Part shown: positions 39,166-48,389 of the stretch, one piece after another
Layout: the number at the start of each line of letters is the position of its first letter
How positions within the stretch are numbered: the stretch's first letter is position 1
Assembly (NCBI RefSeq): GCF_002278075.1
Contig: NZ_CP022989.1
Location: 3,410,001 to 3,474,000, forward strand
From: Paraburkholderia aromaticivorans
GTDB lineage: Bacteria > Pseudomonadota > Gammaproteobacteria > Burkholderiales > Burkholderiaceae
Length of the DNA stretch: 64,000 nucleotides
Reading direction: 5' to 3'
Notes under the pieces: model-generated
What the model was told of the DNA's origin: nothing
The model's database searches: none
The model's input: only the letters and a program-made list of their open reading frames with translations
Made by a program: the position numbers and the translations under genes

Positions 39166-40432
39166 GATCCCGCTCCACAGCGTCCCAGATCAAACGCGGA
39201 TCGAAAGACATCGCCGCGAACAGCGTCAGCACCACCACCGCGCCGAACGCAATAGACGCCGGACCTGCTTTGATCGTGGCGAGCGCCTTGAATTGAACCA
39301 ACGCGACGAGCATGGTGATGACGTAGATGTCGAGCATCGACCAGCGTCCGATAAGCTCGATAGCGCGATAGATCTGGGTACGCTGTTCAGGCAGCCATCG
39401 CGAATGAAACTGGGTCGAGATTGCCAGATACGCGAGGCCAAGAACCTTCAGCATCGGCACGGCGATGCTTGCGATGAAGACCAGAACGGCAAGCAGCCAG
39501 GACCCCGATACCCACAGATACACCACGCCGCTCAGGATCGTGTCTTTCTGCGCGCCGAACAGCGAGCTCGTGTCCATCACCGGTAGAACGTTCGCCGGGA
39601 TGTAGAGCACGGTGGCGGCGAGGAGATACGCCCACGTGCGCGTCAGACTAGCCGGCTTGCGCATGTGCAGCGACGCTTTGCAACGCGGGCAAAGCCGCGC
39701 GGCGGAACCCGTCGGGGCACCCACCAGCAGGCCGCAATCGTGACAAAGCGTCAGCCCGCAGGCTGCCGCTGTAATCGCACCAGTCGCCGGCGTACCTCGC
39801 GGCAGGCGTACGTGCCCACCCGGGTTTCGCGCTGCCGTCATGCGCGACCATACCTCTTGCGGATCGAACGACGCTGCGGCGGCGGCCAGTATGATCATGA
39901 GCACGATGAACGACCACAACGCCGTGCCTGGCACCACCTTCGCGATATGCGCCAGCTTGACGAGCGCAACCAGCAGCCCGAGGATCAGCACCTCGGTCAT
40001 TCCCCACGGGCGTGCCCATTGAAATAGCCGGAATGCGCTTACCGGCCCCCACGGCACCCGCCTGAAATGCAGAGGCAGTAGAAGCCACAACATCGTCAGC
40101 GTCTGCAACACCGGCATGAAAATCGTCGTGATGCCCACCAGCGCCGCCAGCGGCCACATGCCATCCGAGTACAACACGCGCACGGATCCGGCGAGCGTCG
40201 TTTGAACCAGAGTGCCGTTCACCGACAGACCGACAATCGGAAACACGTTGGAGATAACGAGCAACACCACGGACGCCATCGTAAACGCCAAAGCGTATTC
40301 GGGACCATTGGAGCGGCCGCGACGCAGCTCCGCGTGGCAGCGATGGCAGCGCAACGTGCTGCCGGCTTTCACCTGCGTTCCACGCTGCAGCAGATCGCAG
40401 TCGTGGCACGCGATGATATCGTCGTCGATCAT
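39149..40432 (-). CDS. pqiA: Paraquat-inducible protein A (PqiA)
   Basis: Inner-membrane partner of PqiB with 427 residues. Two PqiA repeats are visible, each with a zinc-ribbon-like pair of CxxC motifs (CHDCDLLQRG...CHRCHAEL and CHDCGLLVGA...CPRCKASL) followed by four helices. The ATG overlaps the stop of the upstream outer-membrane factor gene (ATGA), so pqiA is translationally coupled to an efflux pump, an unusual arrangement. Confidence 0.93.
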   Translation of the reverse strand: MIDDDIIACHDCDLLQRGTQVKAGSTLRCHRCHAELRRGRSNGPEYALAFTMASVVLLVISNVFPIVGLSVNGTLVQTTLAGSVRVLYSDGMWPLAALVGITTIFMPVLQTLTMLWLLLPLHFRRVPWGPVSAFRLFQWARPWGMTEVLILGLLVALVKLAHIAKVVPGTALWSFIVLMIILAAAAASFDPQEVWSRMTAARNPGGHVRLPRGTPATGAITAAACGLTLCHDCGLLVGAPTGSAARLCPRCKASLHMRKPASLTRTWAYLLAATVLYIPANVLPVMDTSSLFGAQKDTILSGVVYLWVSGSWLLAVLVFIASIAVPMLKVLGLAYLAISTQFHSRWLPEQRTQIYRAIELIGRWSMLDIYVITMLVALVQFKALATIKAGPASIAFGAVVVLTLFAAMSFDPRLIWDAVERDHEHAW

Positions 40433-41958
40433 CGCGCCTCCTGTGCAGTTGGGCGCTCGGTTGACAGGACCTGCTGCGCGACCGGTTCAGCGCTCGGGGG
40501 GGAAGCCGGCACCGGCGAGGATGACGGAGCCGGTGCGGGAATCGACATCTTTTCGGCTTCCAGAACCCAACCGCCCCCCAAGGCTTTGTACAGATTGACA
40601 AACGAGGTGAAAACGGTCCCCTGTGTTTGCGTGTAACTGAGCTGAGCGTTAAAGAGACTGCGCTCGGCATCGAGCACTTCGATGTAGCTCGTATAACCGC
40701 CCTCGTAACGCAGGCGTGCCAGCCGCGCGTAAGTATGCAGCGCCTCCACCTGATTTCCCTGCGCCGCGAGTTGCTCGTGCGTTTTACGCACTGCGATGAG
40801 GGCGTCCTCAACCTCCTGGAAGGCCACCTGAATCGTTTTTTCGTATGTAAAGAGCGCTTCCTGTTGCCGGGCCTCGGCCTGATGCACCTGTCCTGAGATG
40901 TTGCCCGCCGTAAAGATCGGCTGGGTCAACGACCCCGCGAAAGACCACACTCGAGCGGGCCCGGTGAAGAGATTCGAAAACTGCGTGCTGAGAGAGCCGA
41001 ATAGCCCCGTCAACGATATCGAAGGGAAATAGAGCGCGCGTGCGGCGCCTATCAACGCGTTCTGCGAGACGAGCACCTGCTCCGCCTGTAAAAGATCAGG
41101 ACGGCGTTCCAGCAGCTCCGAAGGCAGACCCGCGGGAATCTGCGGCGTCCCCAATGCCGACAATTCCCGGCCTCGCAGAATCTGGCCAGGATTTCTGCCT
41201 ATCAACACCGATAGCGCGTTCTCCTGCTGGCCTATCTGCGCTTCGATCTGCGGGATGGTCGCTTGCGCCGACTCATACTCCGACTGACTCTGCGCGAGCT
41301 CCATTTGCGAGACCTCACCCGCCTGGAATCGCGCCGTGAATACGCGTACCGATTCCGCCCGGCTCACTGCCGTGTCTTTCGCAATCTCCAGTTGCCGATC
41401 GAGGCTGCGCAAGTTGATGTACGAAGAGGCCACGGAAGCCACCAGTGCGAGGATGGTCGCGCGACGGCCCTCTTCGCTTGCCAGCAGGTTCGCCCGCGCC
41501 GCCTCGGTTTGCCGCCGATACTTGCCGAACAGATCGATTTCCCAAGCGACCGACAACGTCACGTCGAACTGGTTATAGACGGGGCTCACATTCGCCGGGA
41601 GCGGTACACCCGCGCTTTGTGACGCACGCTGACGTGAGGCGTCGGCGGCGGCGCCCACCTGCGGGAACAGGAAGGACCGGGTCGTCACGAACTGGCCACG
41701 GAACTCCTCGACGCGCGCGGCCGCCACCATCACATCACGGTTTTCCGCCAGTGCCGTGGCAATGAGCTGGTTCAGCACGGGATCCAGAAATTGCTCCCAC
41801 CAGATCGTGTTGGCGACGTTCACCGACTCGTCCTGAGCAAAGCGGAACGTAGCGGGCACATCGACTTTCGGCCGCACGTAGTCGGGCCCGAGCAGGCAGC
41901 CACTCAAAGGAAGAAGCATGAGCGAGGCCAGCAGGCGCGTAAGAGCCAGGCGTTCCAT
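40429..41958 (-). CDS. RND efflux outer-membrane lipoprotein (NodT/OprM family)
   Basis: TolC-like channel of a tripartite pump. The 509 residues start at the ATG at 41958, one base after the RND stop. A lipobox (LLPLSGC) is followed by LGPDYVRPKVDVP, the standard NodT start. Two outer-membrane-efflux repeats make the barrel and tunnel. The C-terminal residues are Pro/Ser/Ala-rich. A longer in-frame start overlapping the RND gene is possible but lacks the lipoprotein signal position. Confidence 0.92.
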   Translation of the reverse strand: MERLALTRLLASLMLLPLSGCLLGPDYVRPKVDVPATFRFAQDESVNVANTIWWEQFLDPVLNQLIATALAENRDVMVAAARVEEFRGQFVTTRSFLFPQVGAAADASRQRASQSAGVPLPANVSPVYNQFDVTLSVAWEIDLFGKYRRQTEAARANLLASEEGRRATILALVASVASSYINLRSLDRQLEIAKDTAVSRAESVRVFTARFQAGEVSQMELAQSQSEYESAQATIPQIEAQIGQQENALSVLIGRNPGQILRGRELSALGTPQIPAGLPSELLERRPDLLQAEQVLVSQNALIGAARALYFPSISLTGLFGSLSTQFSNLFTGPARVWSFAGSLTQPIFTAGNISGQVHQAEARQQEALFTYEKTIQVAFQEVEDALIAVRKTHEQLAAQGNQVEALHTYARLARLRYEGGYTSYIEVLDAERSLFNAQLSYTQTQGTVFTSFVNLYKALGGGWVLEAEKMSIPAPAPSSSPVPASPPSAEPVAQQVLSTERPTAQEAR

Positions 41959-41959
41959 G

Positions 41960-44900
41960 TCAGTCGCCCTCGCGCGGTGCCGAGGGCGCCGGGTGCGTCG
42001 AGCCTGGACCCGGCGTCGCATCCGGAGGCGTGACGGGAGCCGCCTTGCCGCCCCCCTGGTCCGGCGTCTGCTTGCCTCCGCGTGAGCGTGAGGACATCGA
42101 CTCGAGCAGGTAATAGAACATGGGAATGAAGAACACGGCGAGCACCGTCGCGCCGAGCATCCCTCCGATCACCCCGGTGCCGATCGAGTGCCGGCTATTC
42201 GCCGAGGCGCCTCGCGCAATCGCAAGCGGCACGCAGCCGAGAATAAACGCCAGCGAGGTCATGACGATCGGACGCAGCCGTTCTTCCGCCGCTGTCATCG
42301 TGGCGTCGAGCACCGATGCGCCGGTGCCACGATTCAACACGGCGAACTCGAAGATCAGGATGGCGTTCTTGGCGGCCAACGCAACCAGCATCGTGAGACC
42401 GATCTGGAAGTACACGTCGTTGGTCAACCCGCGCAACAGAATAGCGAGCAACGCGCCGAAGAGGGCGAACGGCACCGCCATCAGCACGCCGATCGGCAAG
42501 GTCCATTTTTCGTACTGCGCCGCGAGGATCAAAAACACCATCACGAGGCCGAATACGAACACGAGCCCGGATGTGCCCCCCGATTGACGCTCCTCATACG
42601 CCTCGCCGCTCCATGCGACGTCATAGCCTGGCGGCATTTGCGTGGCGAGGTCTTCCAGCGCGGCGATGACCTGGCCTGAGCTGTAACCGGGGGCGGCATT
42701 CGCCGTGACCTTGATGGCGGGAAAGTTGTTGAACCGGGTGACGAGATCCGGGCCGGTCACGTACTGATAACTCGCGACCGACTTGATCGGCACCATCGTG
42801 CCGCTACGGCTGCGCGCAAAGATCTGGTCCAGATCTTCGGGCTTGAGGCGATACGAAGGCTCCGCCTGCAAGATAACTTGCCAGAGGCGGCTCGACCGGT
42901 TGAACTGCGACACGTACAGTGATCCGAACATCGTTTGCATCGCGCTGTAAACGTCCTCGACCGGGACGCCGAGGGTTTCCGACTTGTCGCGATCCACCTT
43001 CACCAGCAACTGCCTCGACGACGCGTTGAATGTGGAGGTCACCCCTGTGAGCTCCTGTCGCTGCTTCGCTTTCTGGACGAACTGGTCCGCCACTTCCGCC
43101 AGTTGGGCGACGGTTGCATCGCCTTTACTCTGGATCCACACTTCCGTACCGCCCGTGGTGCCCAGCCCCGGGATTGACGGCGGGTTGACCGGAATCACCA
43201 CGCCCTCTTTCACCGTCGAAAATCCGCGGTAGGCGTCCACCAGAACGGCTTGTGCGTTCTGCGTCTTTCTGTTTTCCGAGGAATAGCGCTCCTCAAAGCT
43301 CTTGAAACCGACAAAGAACGCACTCGCATTATTCTTGTTCTGGTTATCCAGCAGACTGTAACCATCCACCACGGTAATGCTGCCCACCGCCCCCTGTTTC
43401 CTGAAATAATCGGTCACCTGCTGCGACACTTCACCGGTACGGTCGAGACTCGCCGAGTCAGGCATGATGACCGCGCCGAGCAGATACCCCTGATCTTCGG
43501 GCGGCAGGAAAGCCCCGGGGATAGACCTCATCATCACGACGGCCAGCGCGATCATGCCGGCAAAGAGTAAGAGTCCGATCACAAAGCGCTTGATCAACAA
43601 TCTGACCGCACTCGCATATCCTGCCGTCATTCGCGCAAAGCCGTTTTCGAACCAGCGGAAAAAGCCCTTTTTCTCGCCATGCGAGCTCTTCAGCAGCAAA
43701 GCGGCGAGCGCGGGCGACAGCGTGAGCGCCACGATGCCGGAGATGACGACCGATATGGCGATCGTGATGGCGAACTGCTTGTACATCTGCCCGGTGATGC
43801 CACCGAGGAACGCCACCGGCACGAAGACCGCGCACAGCACCAGCACAATGGCGATGACCGGCCCCGACACTTCGTCCATCGCCTTCTTCGCAGCATCCTT
43901 CGGGTTTAACTTGTGCACCGTCATATTGCGCTCGACATTCTCGATGACGACGATCGCATCGTCCACGACAATCCCGATGGCCAGAACCATCCCGAACAGC
44001 GTGAGCATATTGATCGAGAAACCCAGCGGCAGCATGAACATGCACGTGCCCACGATGGAGACCGGGACCGCCACGATCGGGATCAACGTTGCGCGCAGAC
44101 TTTGCAGGAAAATAAAGACGACGATCACCACCAGCACGAGTGCTTCAAAGAAGGTGTGCACGACGTCCGAGATGGACGCCCGGGTGAACTCCGTCGTGTC
44201 CATCGCAATTTCGTAGCTCAGCCCTTCCGGAAACGATTTCTTCAGCTCCAGAAGCGTCGCCCGCACCTGCTTGGACACCTCGAGCGCATTCGCGCCCGGC
44301 TGCTGGTACACCGCAATGACCGTCGCAGGCTTTCCCTGGAACCGGCTGCGAATCGAATAGTCTTTTTGCCCAAGGTCCGCGCGCCCGATGTCCTTTAGCC
44401 GGACAATCGCTGCTCCGCCGCTCGCCGCGCGCACGATGATGTTTTCGAACTGGGCCGGCTCGGCGAGGCGGCCTGTCGTGGTGACGGCAAAGGACTGTTC
44501 AACCGGGCGCCCGGTAGGCGATTGCCCGATGCTGCCCACGGCGAATTGCTGATTCTGGTTCGCCACGACCCGCTGAACGTCAGCCGCGGTGACCCCCAGT
44601 TGCGCCATCCGATCCGGCTTGAGCCAGATACGCATCGCATAGTCCGGATTGCCGAAGATACTCGACTGATTCGCGCCAGGAATGCGCTTGATTGCATCGA
44701 GCACATAGATGTTGGCAAAATTCGCGATGTATACCGAATCATAACGTTCGCTCGGCGAATAGATCGCGATCACCATCATGAACGCGGATGACTTCTTCTG
44801 CACCTGAATACCCTGCGCCTGGACCGACTGCGGCAATTGCGGCAGGGCGAGGTTCACGCGGTTTTGAACATCGACCTGAGCAAGCTCGGGGTTCGTGCCG

Positions 44901-45193
44901 ATCTGAAAATAAGCATTGATCGTCAGGTTCCCCGTGGAGGAGCTGGACGAGTTCATATAGATCATATTGTCCGCGCCATTGACCTGCTGCTCGATGGGCG
45001 CGGCGACGTTATTCGCCACCACTTCGGCATTGGCTCCCGGATAGGTTGCTGAAATCGTGATTTGCGGCGGCGTGATGTCAGGATATTGCGCGACCGGAAG
45101 CGCAAGCATCGCCAACGCGCCGCCGAGCGTAATCACTATCGAGATAACCGACGCGAAAATCGGACGATCGATGCAGAAGTGCGAGACATTCAT
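41960..45193 (-). CDS. RND multidrug efflux inner-membrane pump (HAE1 family)
   Basis: Proton-driven trimeric pump like AcrB/MexF. From MNVSHFCIDRPIFASVIS the product has about 1077 residues. TM4 carries the proton-relay aspartates in GIVVDDAIVVIENVER. Other HAE1 signatures are GANAEVVANNVAAPIEQQVNG and a C-terminal GGKQ/Pro-rich tail. A start three codons upstream (45202) is also possible; neither has a strong ribosome site, so coupling to the adaptor gene, which ends at 45207, is likely. Substrates cannot be predicted. Confidence 0.93.
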   Translation of the reverse strand: MNVSHFCIDRPIFASVISIVITLGGALAMLALPVAQYPDITPPQITISATYPGANAEVVANNVAAPIEQQVNGADNMIYMNSSSSSTGNLTINAYFQIGTNPELAQVDVQNRVNLALPQLPQSVQAQGIQVQKKSSAFMMVIAIYSPSERYDSVYIANFANIYVLDAIKRIPGANQSSIFGNPDYAMRIWLKPDRMAQLGVTAADVQRVVANQNQQFAVGSIGQSPTGRPVEQSFAVTTTGRLAEPAQFENIIVRAASGGAAIVRLKDIGRADLGQKDYSIRSRFQGKPATVIAVYQQPGANALEVSKQVRATLLELKKSFPEGLSYEIAMDTTEFTRASISDVVHTFFEALVLVVIVVFIFLQSLRATLIPIVAVPVSIVGTCMFMLPLGFSINMLTLFGMVLAIGIVVDDAIVVIENVERNMTVHKLNPKDAAKKAMDEVSGPVIAIVLVLCAVFVPVAFLGGITGQMYKQFAITIAISVVISGIVALTLSPALAALLLKSSHGEKKGFFRWFENGFARMTAGYASAVRLLIKRFVIGLLLFAGMIALAVVMMRSIPGAFLPPEDQGYLLGAVIMPDSASLDRTGEVSQQVTDYFRKQGAVGSITVVDGYSLLDNQNKNNASAFFVGFKSFEERYSSENRKTQNAQAVLVDAYRGFSTVKEGVVIPVNPPSIPGLGTTGGTEVWIQSKGDATVAQLAEVADQFVQKAKQRQELTGVTSTFNASSRQLLVKVDRDKSETLGVPVEDVYSAMQTMFGSLYVSQFNRSSRLWQVILQAEPSYRLKPEDLDQIFARSRSGTMVPIKSVASYQYVTGPDLVTRFNNFPAIKVTANAAPGYSSGQVIAALEDLATQMPPGYDVAWSGEAYEERQSGGTSGLVFVFGLVMVFLILAAQYEKWTLPIGVLMAVPFALFGALLAILLRGLTNDVYFQIGLTMLVALAAKNAILIFEFAVLNRGTGASVLDATMTAAEERLRPIVMTSLAFILGCVPLAIARGASANSRHSIGTGVIGGMLGATVLAVFFIPMFYYLLESMSSRSRGGKQTPDQGGGKAAPVTPPDATPGPGSTHPAPSAPREGD

Positions 45194-45206
45194 GTCGTTC
45201 ATCCAT

Positions 45207-46634
45207 TCACTGGGTGGCGTTGCTGGCGGTTCCGTCCGGCCCCGCATTGCGCCCTTCGGCCACGGGCTCTACCGCGGGGCTTGCTGCCGGACCAGAAGCC
45301 GAAGCCGCCGCACCCGCTGCTGCCGGCGCCGCTTTGACGATATTGAGCGGCATGTCGGCCACGACGCGCAAAGCGCCGTCCACCACAATGCGTTCACCCG
45401 GCTTCAGCCCGCCGGAGACGAACCAGTCGTCACCGTGCCAATCCCCTACTTCAACCACACGCTGGTGAGCTTTGGAGTCTTTATCGACGACCCACACGAA
45501 ATGGCTCTTTGCCCCCTGCAATACGGACCGCTGAGGCACGAGGATCGCATTGGGGCGCGTTGCCCCGGATACGCGAGCTTTGACGAACTGGCCCGGGCGT
45601 AAAGTCCCCTTCGGATTGCTGAATACCGCTCTAACGAGAAAGGTTCCGGTTTCCGTGTTAAAGGCCGGGTTCGCAAAATCGATATGGCCTTTCTCGGAGA
45701 ATAGGCCTCCGTCCGCCAGAATCAGCGTCACCACGAAATCGCTGTTGGCGGGAAACTTCAACCGCCCTGCGGCAATCTCGTCCCTATATCTCAACATTTC
45801 GTTTTCGGAAATGCTGAAGTTGACCCACATCGGGTCAAGTTGATATACATAGGTCAGAAGACCGCTGGTCGTCGCCGTGACGTAGCTTCCGTCCTGCTGT
45901 CGCGCGAAGCTGGACAGACCCGTCAGCGGGGATTTGATCGTCGTGTAGCTCAGATTGAGCTGGGCCGTCTCTACTTCTCCCTGTGCCGCTATCACGGCCG
46001 CGGCACTTTGTTTTTCGTTGCCTATCGCGTCGTCCAGATCCTTCTTGCTTAACGCGTTCTGCTCGGCAAGCGGACCCACCCGGCCGAGATTCGCTTTCGC
46101 GACCTGGTATCGCGCCTGCTGTTGAGCCAGTTGTCCTTTCGCTGTCTGCAGTGCGGCCTCGAAAGGCTTCTTGTCCATCAGGAACATAGTCTGGCCCGTT
46201 TTGACCACCTGCCCCTCTACGTACGCGCGTTTGTCGAGAAAGCCGTCGACCCGGGCCCGGATCTCCACTTCGCGCGAGCTTTGGGTCTGGGCCGTGAACT
46301 CGAAGTCGACAGGCGTATCCTGCTGTGCCACCGACACCACCGTCACTTCAGGTGGGCGCGCCGCCGGGGCCGCCGCCTGCTTCTTGCAACCAGGAAGCAG
46401 CGTGAGCGCCGCGAGGAAAAGCAACGGTAGTCCCGCGTGCCATAACCCGGTCCGGTACGTCCGGTGAGACGGAGCACCGCGACTATCGATCCATGGCTCT
46501 GCCGCGCTGAAGCCGGTATCGCAGATGAGATGCGCCAGGCGCCGCGCTTGCCCGCGTTTGAGAAGCCGGACCAGTGCGCCGCGAGAGCAGCACAGCTTGC
46601 TATACGGGGCAAAAGGAAGCGAAGCTGTTTTCAT
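45207..46634 (-). CDS. RND efflux periplasmic adaptor (HlyD/MexE family)
   Basis: Membrane-fusion protein of the pump, 475 residues. A lipobox (LTLLPGC) sits near residue 83, after an unusually long N-terminal extension of about 70 residues. The lipoyl hairpin, beta-barrel and membrane-proximal domains follow (VDGFLDKRAYVEGQVVKTGQTMFLMD; SPLTGLSSFARQQDGSYV). The real start may lie closer to the lipobox, but no good ATG or GTG is obvious there, and AGGGA precedes 46634. It begins 14 bp after a small exported-protein gene. Confidence 0.88.
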   Translation of the reverse strand: MKTASLPFAPYSKLCCSRGALVRLLKRGQARRLAHLICDTGFSAAEPWIDSRGAPSHRTYRTGLWHAGLPLLFLAALTLLPGCKKQAAAPAARPPEVTVVSVAQQDTPVDFEFTAQTQSSREVEIRARVDGFLDKRAYVEGQVVKTGQTMFLMDKKPFEAALQTAKGQLAQQQARYQVAKANLGRVGPLAEQNALSKKDLDDAIGNEKQSAAAVIAAQGEVETAQLNLSYTTIKSPLTGLSSFARQQDGSYVTATTSGLLTYVYQLDPMWVNFSISENEMLRYRDEIAAGRLKFPANSDFVVTLILADGGLFSEKGHIDFANPAFNTETGTFLVRAVFSNPKGTLRPGQFVKARVSGATRPNAILVPQRSVLQGAKSHFVWVVDKDSKAHQRVVEVGDWHGDDWFVSGGLKPGERIVVDGALRVVADMPLNIVKAAPAAAGAAASASGPAASPAVEPVAEGRNAGPDGTASNATQ

Positions 46635-46648
46635 GGCACTATCCCTGA

Positions 46649-47041
46649 TCAGGAGGGTGTGCAGTTGCCAAACAACACGATTGCATCGCCACTATTCGCG
46701 AGCATCAATGTCATTGACCCGTCGGTCGAATCGAGGATCAGGGTCCATGCGTATCCCATCTCGGTTCCCTCCATGACTATCTGGTCGGATTGTTTGTCGA
46801 CTATGAGCATGGGTGTGGTATGGGCCGGACCGGTCACCTCTTTCTTTTTGAAGTCCAGAGTCAGGAATCGGGGCGCGCCGAGCTCCGCAGGCAACGAACG
46901 CTTACACGCGAGGCCAGGATCGCATGCATGCGCTTCGACGGTCGCGCAAACCAGCTTCTTGCTGCCATTGAAGTCGTCGGCGTAGACGTTGAGCGTGCAA
47001 AGCGCGAACGAGATCGCGGCGACTGTCGACTCGAGTTTCAT
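46649..47041 (-). CDS. Small exported cysteine-containing protein of unknown function
   Basis: A 130-residue protein with a signal peptide (STVAAISFALCTLNVYA) and several mature cysteines (KKLVCATVEAHACDPGLACKR, GNCTPS), suggesting disulfides. Not recognised. It is the first gene of the seven-gene run that continues with the RND pump and pqiABC, and site 6 lies 141 bp upstream. Its place suggests an accessory envelope role. Confidence 0.7.
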   Translation of the reverse strand: MKLESTVAAISFALCTLNVYADDFNGSKKLVCATVEAHACDPGLACKRSLPAELGAPRFLTLDFKKKEVTGPAHTTPMLIVDKQSDQIVMEGTEMGYAWTLILDSTDGSMTLMLANSGDAIVLFGNCTPS

Positions 47042-47173
47042 TGCGTGTCCCCTTCAATAGCATCCCTGTCGGCCACGCGACGTCCTGCCCCAGGCTTGCG
47101 CAAAGGAAGCCAGTGGGAATCGCAACGTATGCTTCGACGCAATTCAGTTTGCTTGACGACCCTGCGCGAGACA

Positions 47174-47193
47174 ATCGGACCTTAGTCTCATAT
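47174..47193. promoter_or_regulatory. GGACCTTGGTCC-type site 6 (RND-Pqi operon)
   Basis: ATCGGACCTTAGTCTCATAT. Centred 141 bp upstream of the first gene of the seven-gene unit and just beyond the 3' end of the stand-alone receiver gene. Confidence 0.72.
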
Positions 47194-47217
47194 CCAGCGA
47201 CGGCTCAGGAATCGGCA

Positions 47218-47604
47218 CTATTGCCCGGGACCACTGCCCAAGGCCAGTTCAACGGCTTTAATCAAGTCCGACCCGTTGAACGGTTTGCGCAGATAGGCGG
47301 TCGCGCCGGATGCGATGGCTCTCTCCCGCACGGTGATATCGTCATGAGCGGTGATGATGATGACGGGCAGAGCGCGCGGAGCAAGTTGCCGCTGGACCTC
47401 CAGCCCATTGATACCGGGCATCTGGATGTCCAGAATCACGCAGTCTGGAAAGAACGAGGGAATCGCCGACAACGCGTCGAGAAAATCTTCTCCGCTGACA
47501 AACGTTTCCGCTCCGATTCCGGCGGAGAGCAACAAACGTTTGATGGAACGACAAACCGACTCGTCGTCATCCACCACGGCGACTATTCGACTGGACTTGA
47601 CCAT
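47218..47604 (-). CDS. Stand-alone response-regulator receiver protein
   Basis: A 128-residue single receiver domain with no output domain. Phosphoacceptor Asp59 lies in CVILDIQMPGI, with the acidic pocket VVDDDE and the conserved Lys107 in LRKPF. By sequence it looks like a FixJ-type receiver. It lies between the FixJ-like gene and the RND unit and has its own upstream copy of the palindrome (site 7). It may act as a phosphate sink or feedback regulator for the neighbouring kinase. Confidence 0.87.
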   Translation of the reverse strand: MVKSSRIVAVVDDDESVCRSIKRLLLSAGIGAETFVSGEDFLDALSAIPSFFPDCVILDIQMPGINGLEVQRQLAPRALPVIIITAHDDITVRERAIASGATAYLRKPFNGSDLIKAVELALGSGPGQ

Positions 47605-47683
47605 TATGTGGACGCAATCGCGCGGGCGCTCCTGTGAGTGGTTCCCAGCAGGTTCATCCTAAAGACACATGAGCGATCGTGGT

Positions 47684-47703
47684 ATAGGACTTTGGTCCAC
47701 TAG
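47684..47703. promoter_or_regulatory. GGACCTTGGTCC-type site 7 (stand-alone receiver)
   Basis: ATAGGACTTTGGTCCACTAG. Centred 88 bp upstream of the receiver start, in the 149-bp gap after the FixJ-like gene. Confidence 0.75.
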
Positions 47704-47753
47704 ATAACGCTGCACAAGAAATGATCAAGCGAGCTGCGCGCTCGCGGAGTCGG

Positions 47754-48389
47754 TCACCTGGAAGGCGATTGGTCATCGGCCGCGTGCACACCGGCCTTAT
47801 CTGCGAGGCGAATGAGTTCGACGATCGATCTCGCCCTCATCTTCTCCATTACACGTCCGCGGTGAATCTTGATTGTCTTCTCAGCGGCCCCTAGATCGCT
47901 CGCAACCTGTTTGTTCAACCGCCCGGTCAGCACCAGCGCCATGACTTCCCGCTCACGGCGCGTGAGTTGATTGACACGCCCCACTAACTCCGCGTGTTCC
48001 CGCTGTGTCTCAAACTCCTTGCAGGCAAATTGCAGAGCTCGATCGACGGCGGCAAGCAGGACCGATTCACGAACCGGTTTAATCAGAAAATCCAGTGCGC
48101 CCGCCTTCATGGCATCGACACTCGACGTCACGTCGCCACGGCCGGTGAGAAAGACGATGGGAACCTGTCCATTCAGTCTGTGCTGTACGTCGAGCCCCGT
48201 CATTCCGGGCATCTGCAAATCAAGCAGGAGGCACGCGGGATAGCTCGACAGGTCCGCCCGATCGAAAAATACTTCAGCACTGTCGAAGGAATGCACGCAA
48301 TAACCGGCGGCGCGAAGCAGCCGCGAGATTGCGCAGCGTACCTGCTCGTCGTCGTCCACAAGGAATACCCGGCTGTTAGGCTGACTCAT
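47754..48389 (-). CDS. FixJ/NarL-like response regulator with LuxR-type DNA-binding domain
   Basis: A 211-residue transcription factor. The receiver (1-120) has phosphoacceptor Asp57, Thr82 and Lys104. The LuxR-type helix-turn-helix (about 145-195) reads LTRREREVMALVLTGRLNKQVASDLGAAEKTIKIHRG in outline. The recognition helix AEKTIK resembles DevR/NarL (KTVK, STVK) more than rhizobial FixJ (RTVEVHR). It overlaps the kinase gene by 14 bp. It is the best candidate for binding the GGACCTTGGTCC sites, by inference. It has no copy of the site directly upstream. Confidence 0.9.
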   Translation of the reverse strand: MSQPNSRVFLVDDDEQVRCAISRLLRAAGYCVHSFDSAEVFFDRADLSSYPACLLLDLQMPGMTGLDVQHRLNGQVPIVFLTGRGDVTSSVDAMKAGALDFLIKPVRESVLLAAVDRALQFACKEFETQREHAELVGRVNQLTRREREVMALVLTGRLNKQVASDLGAAEKTIKIHRGRVMEKMRARSIVELIRLADKAGVHAADDQSPSR

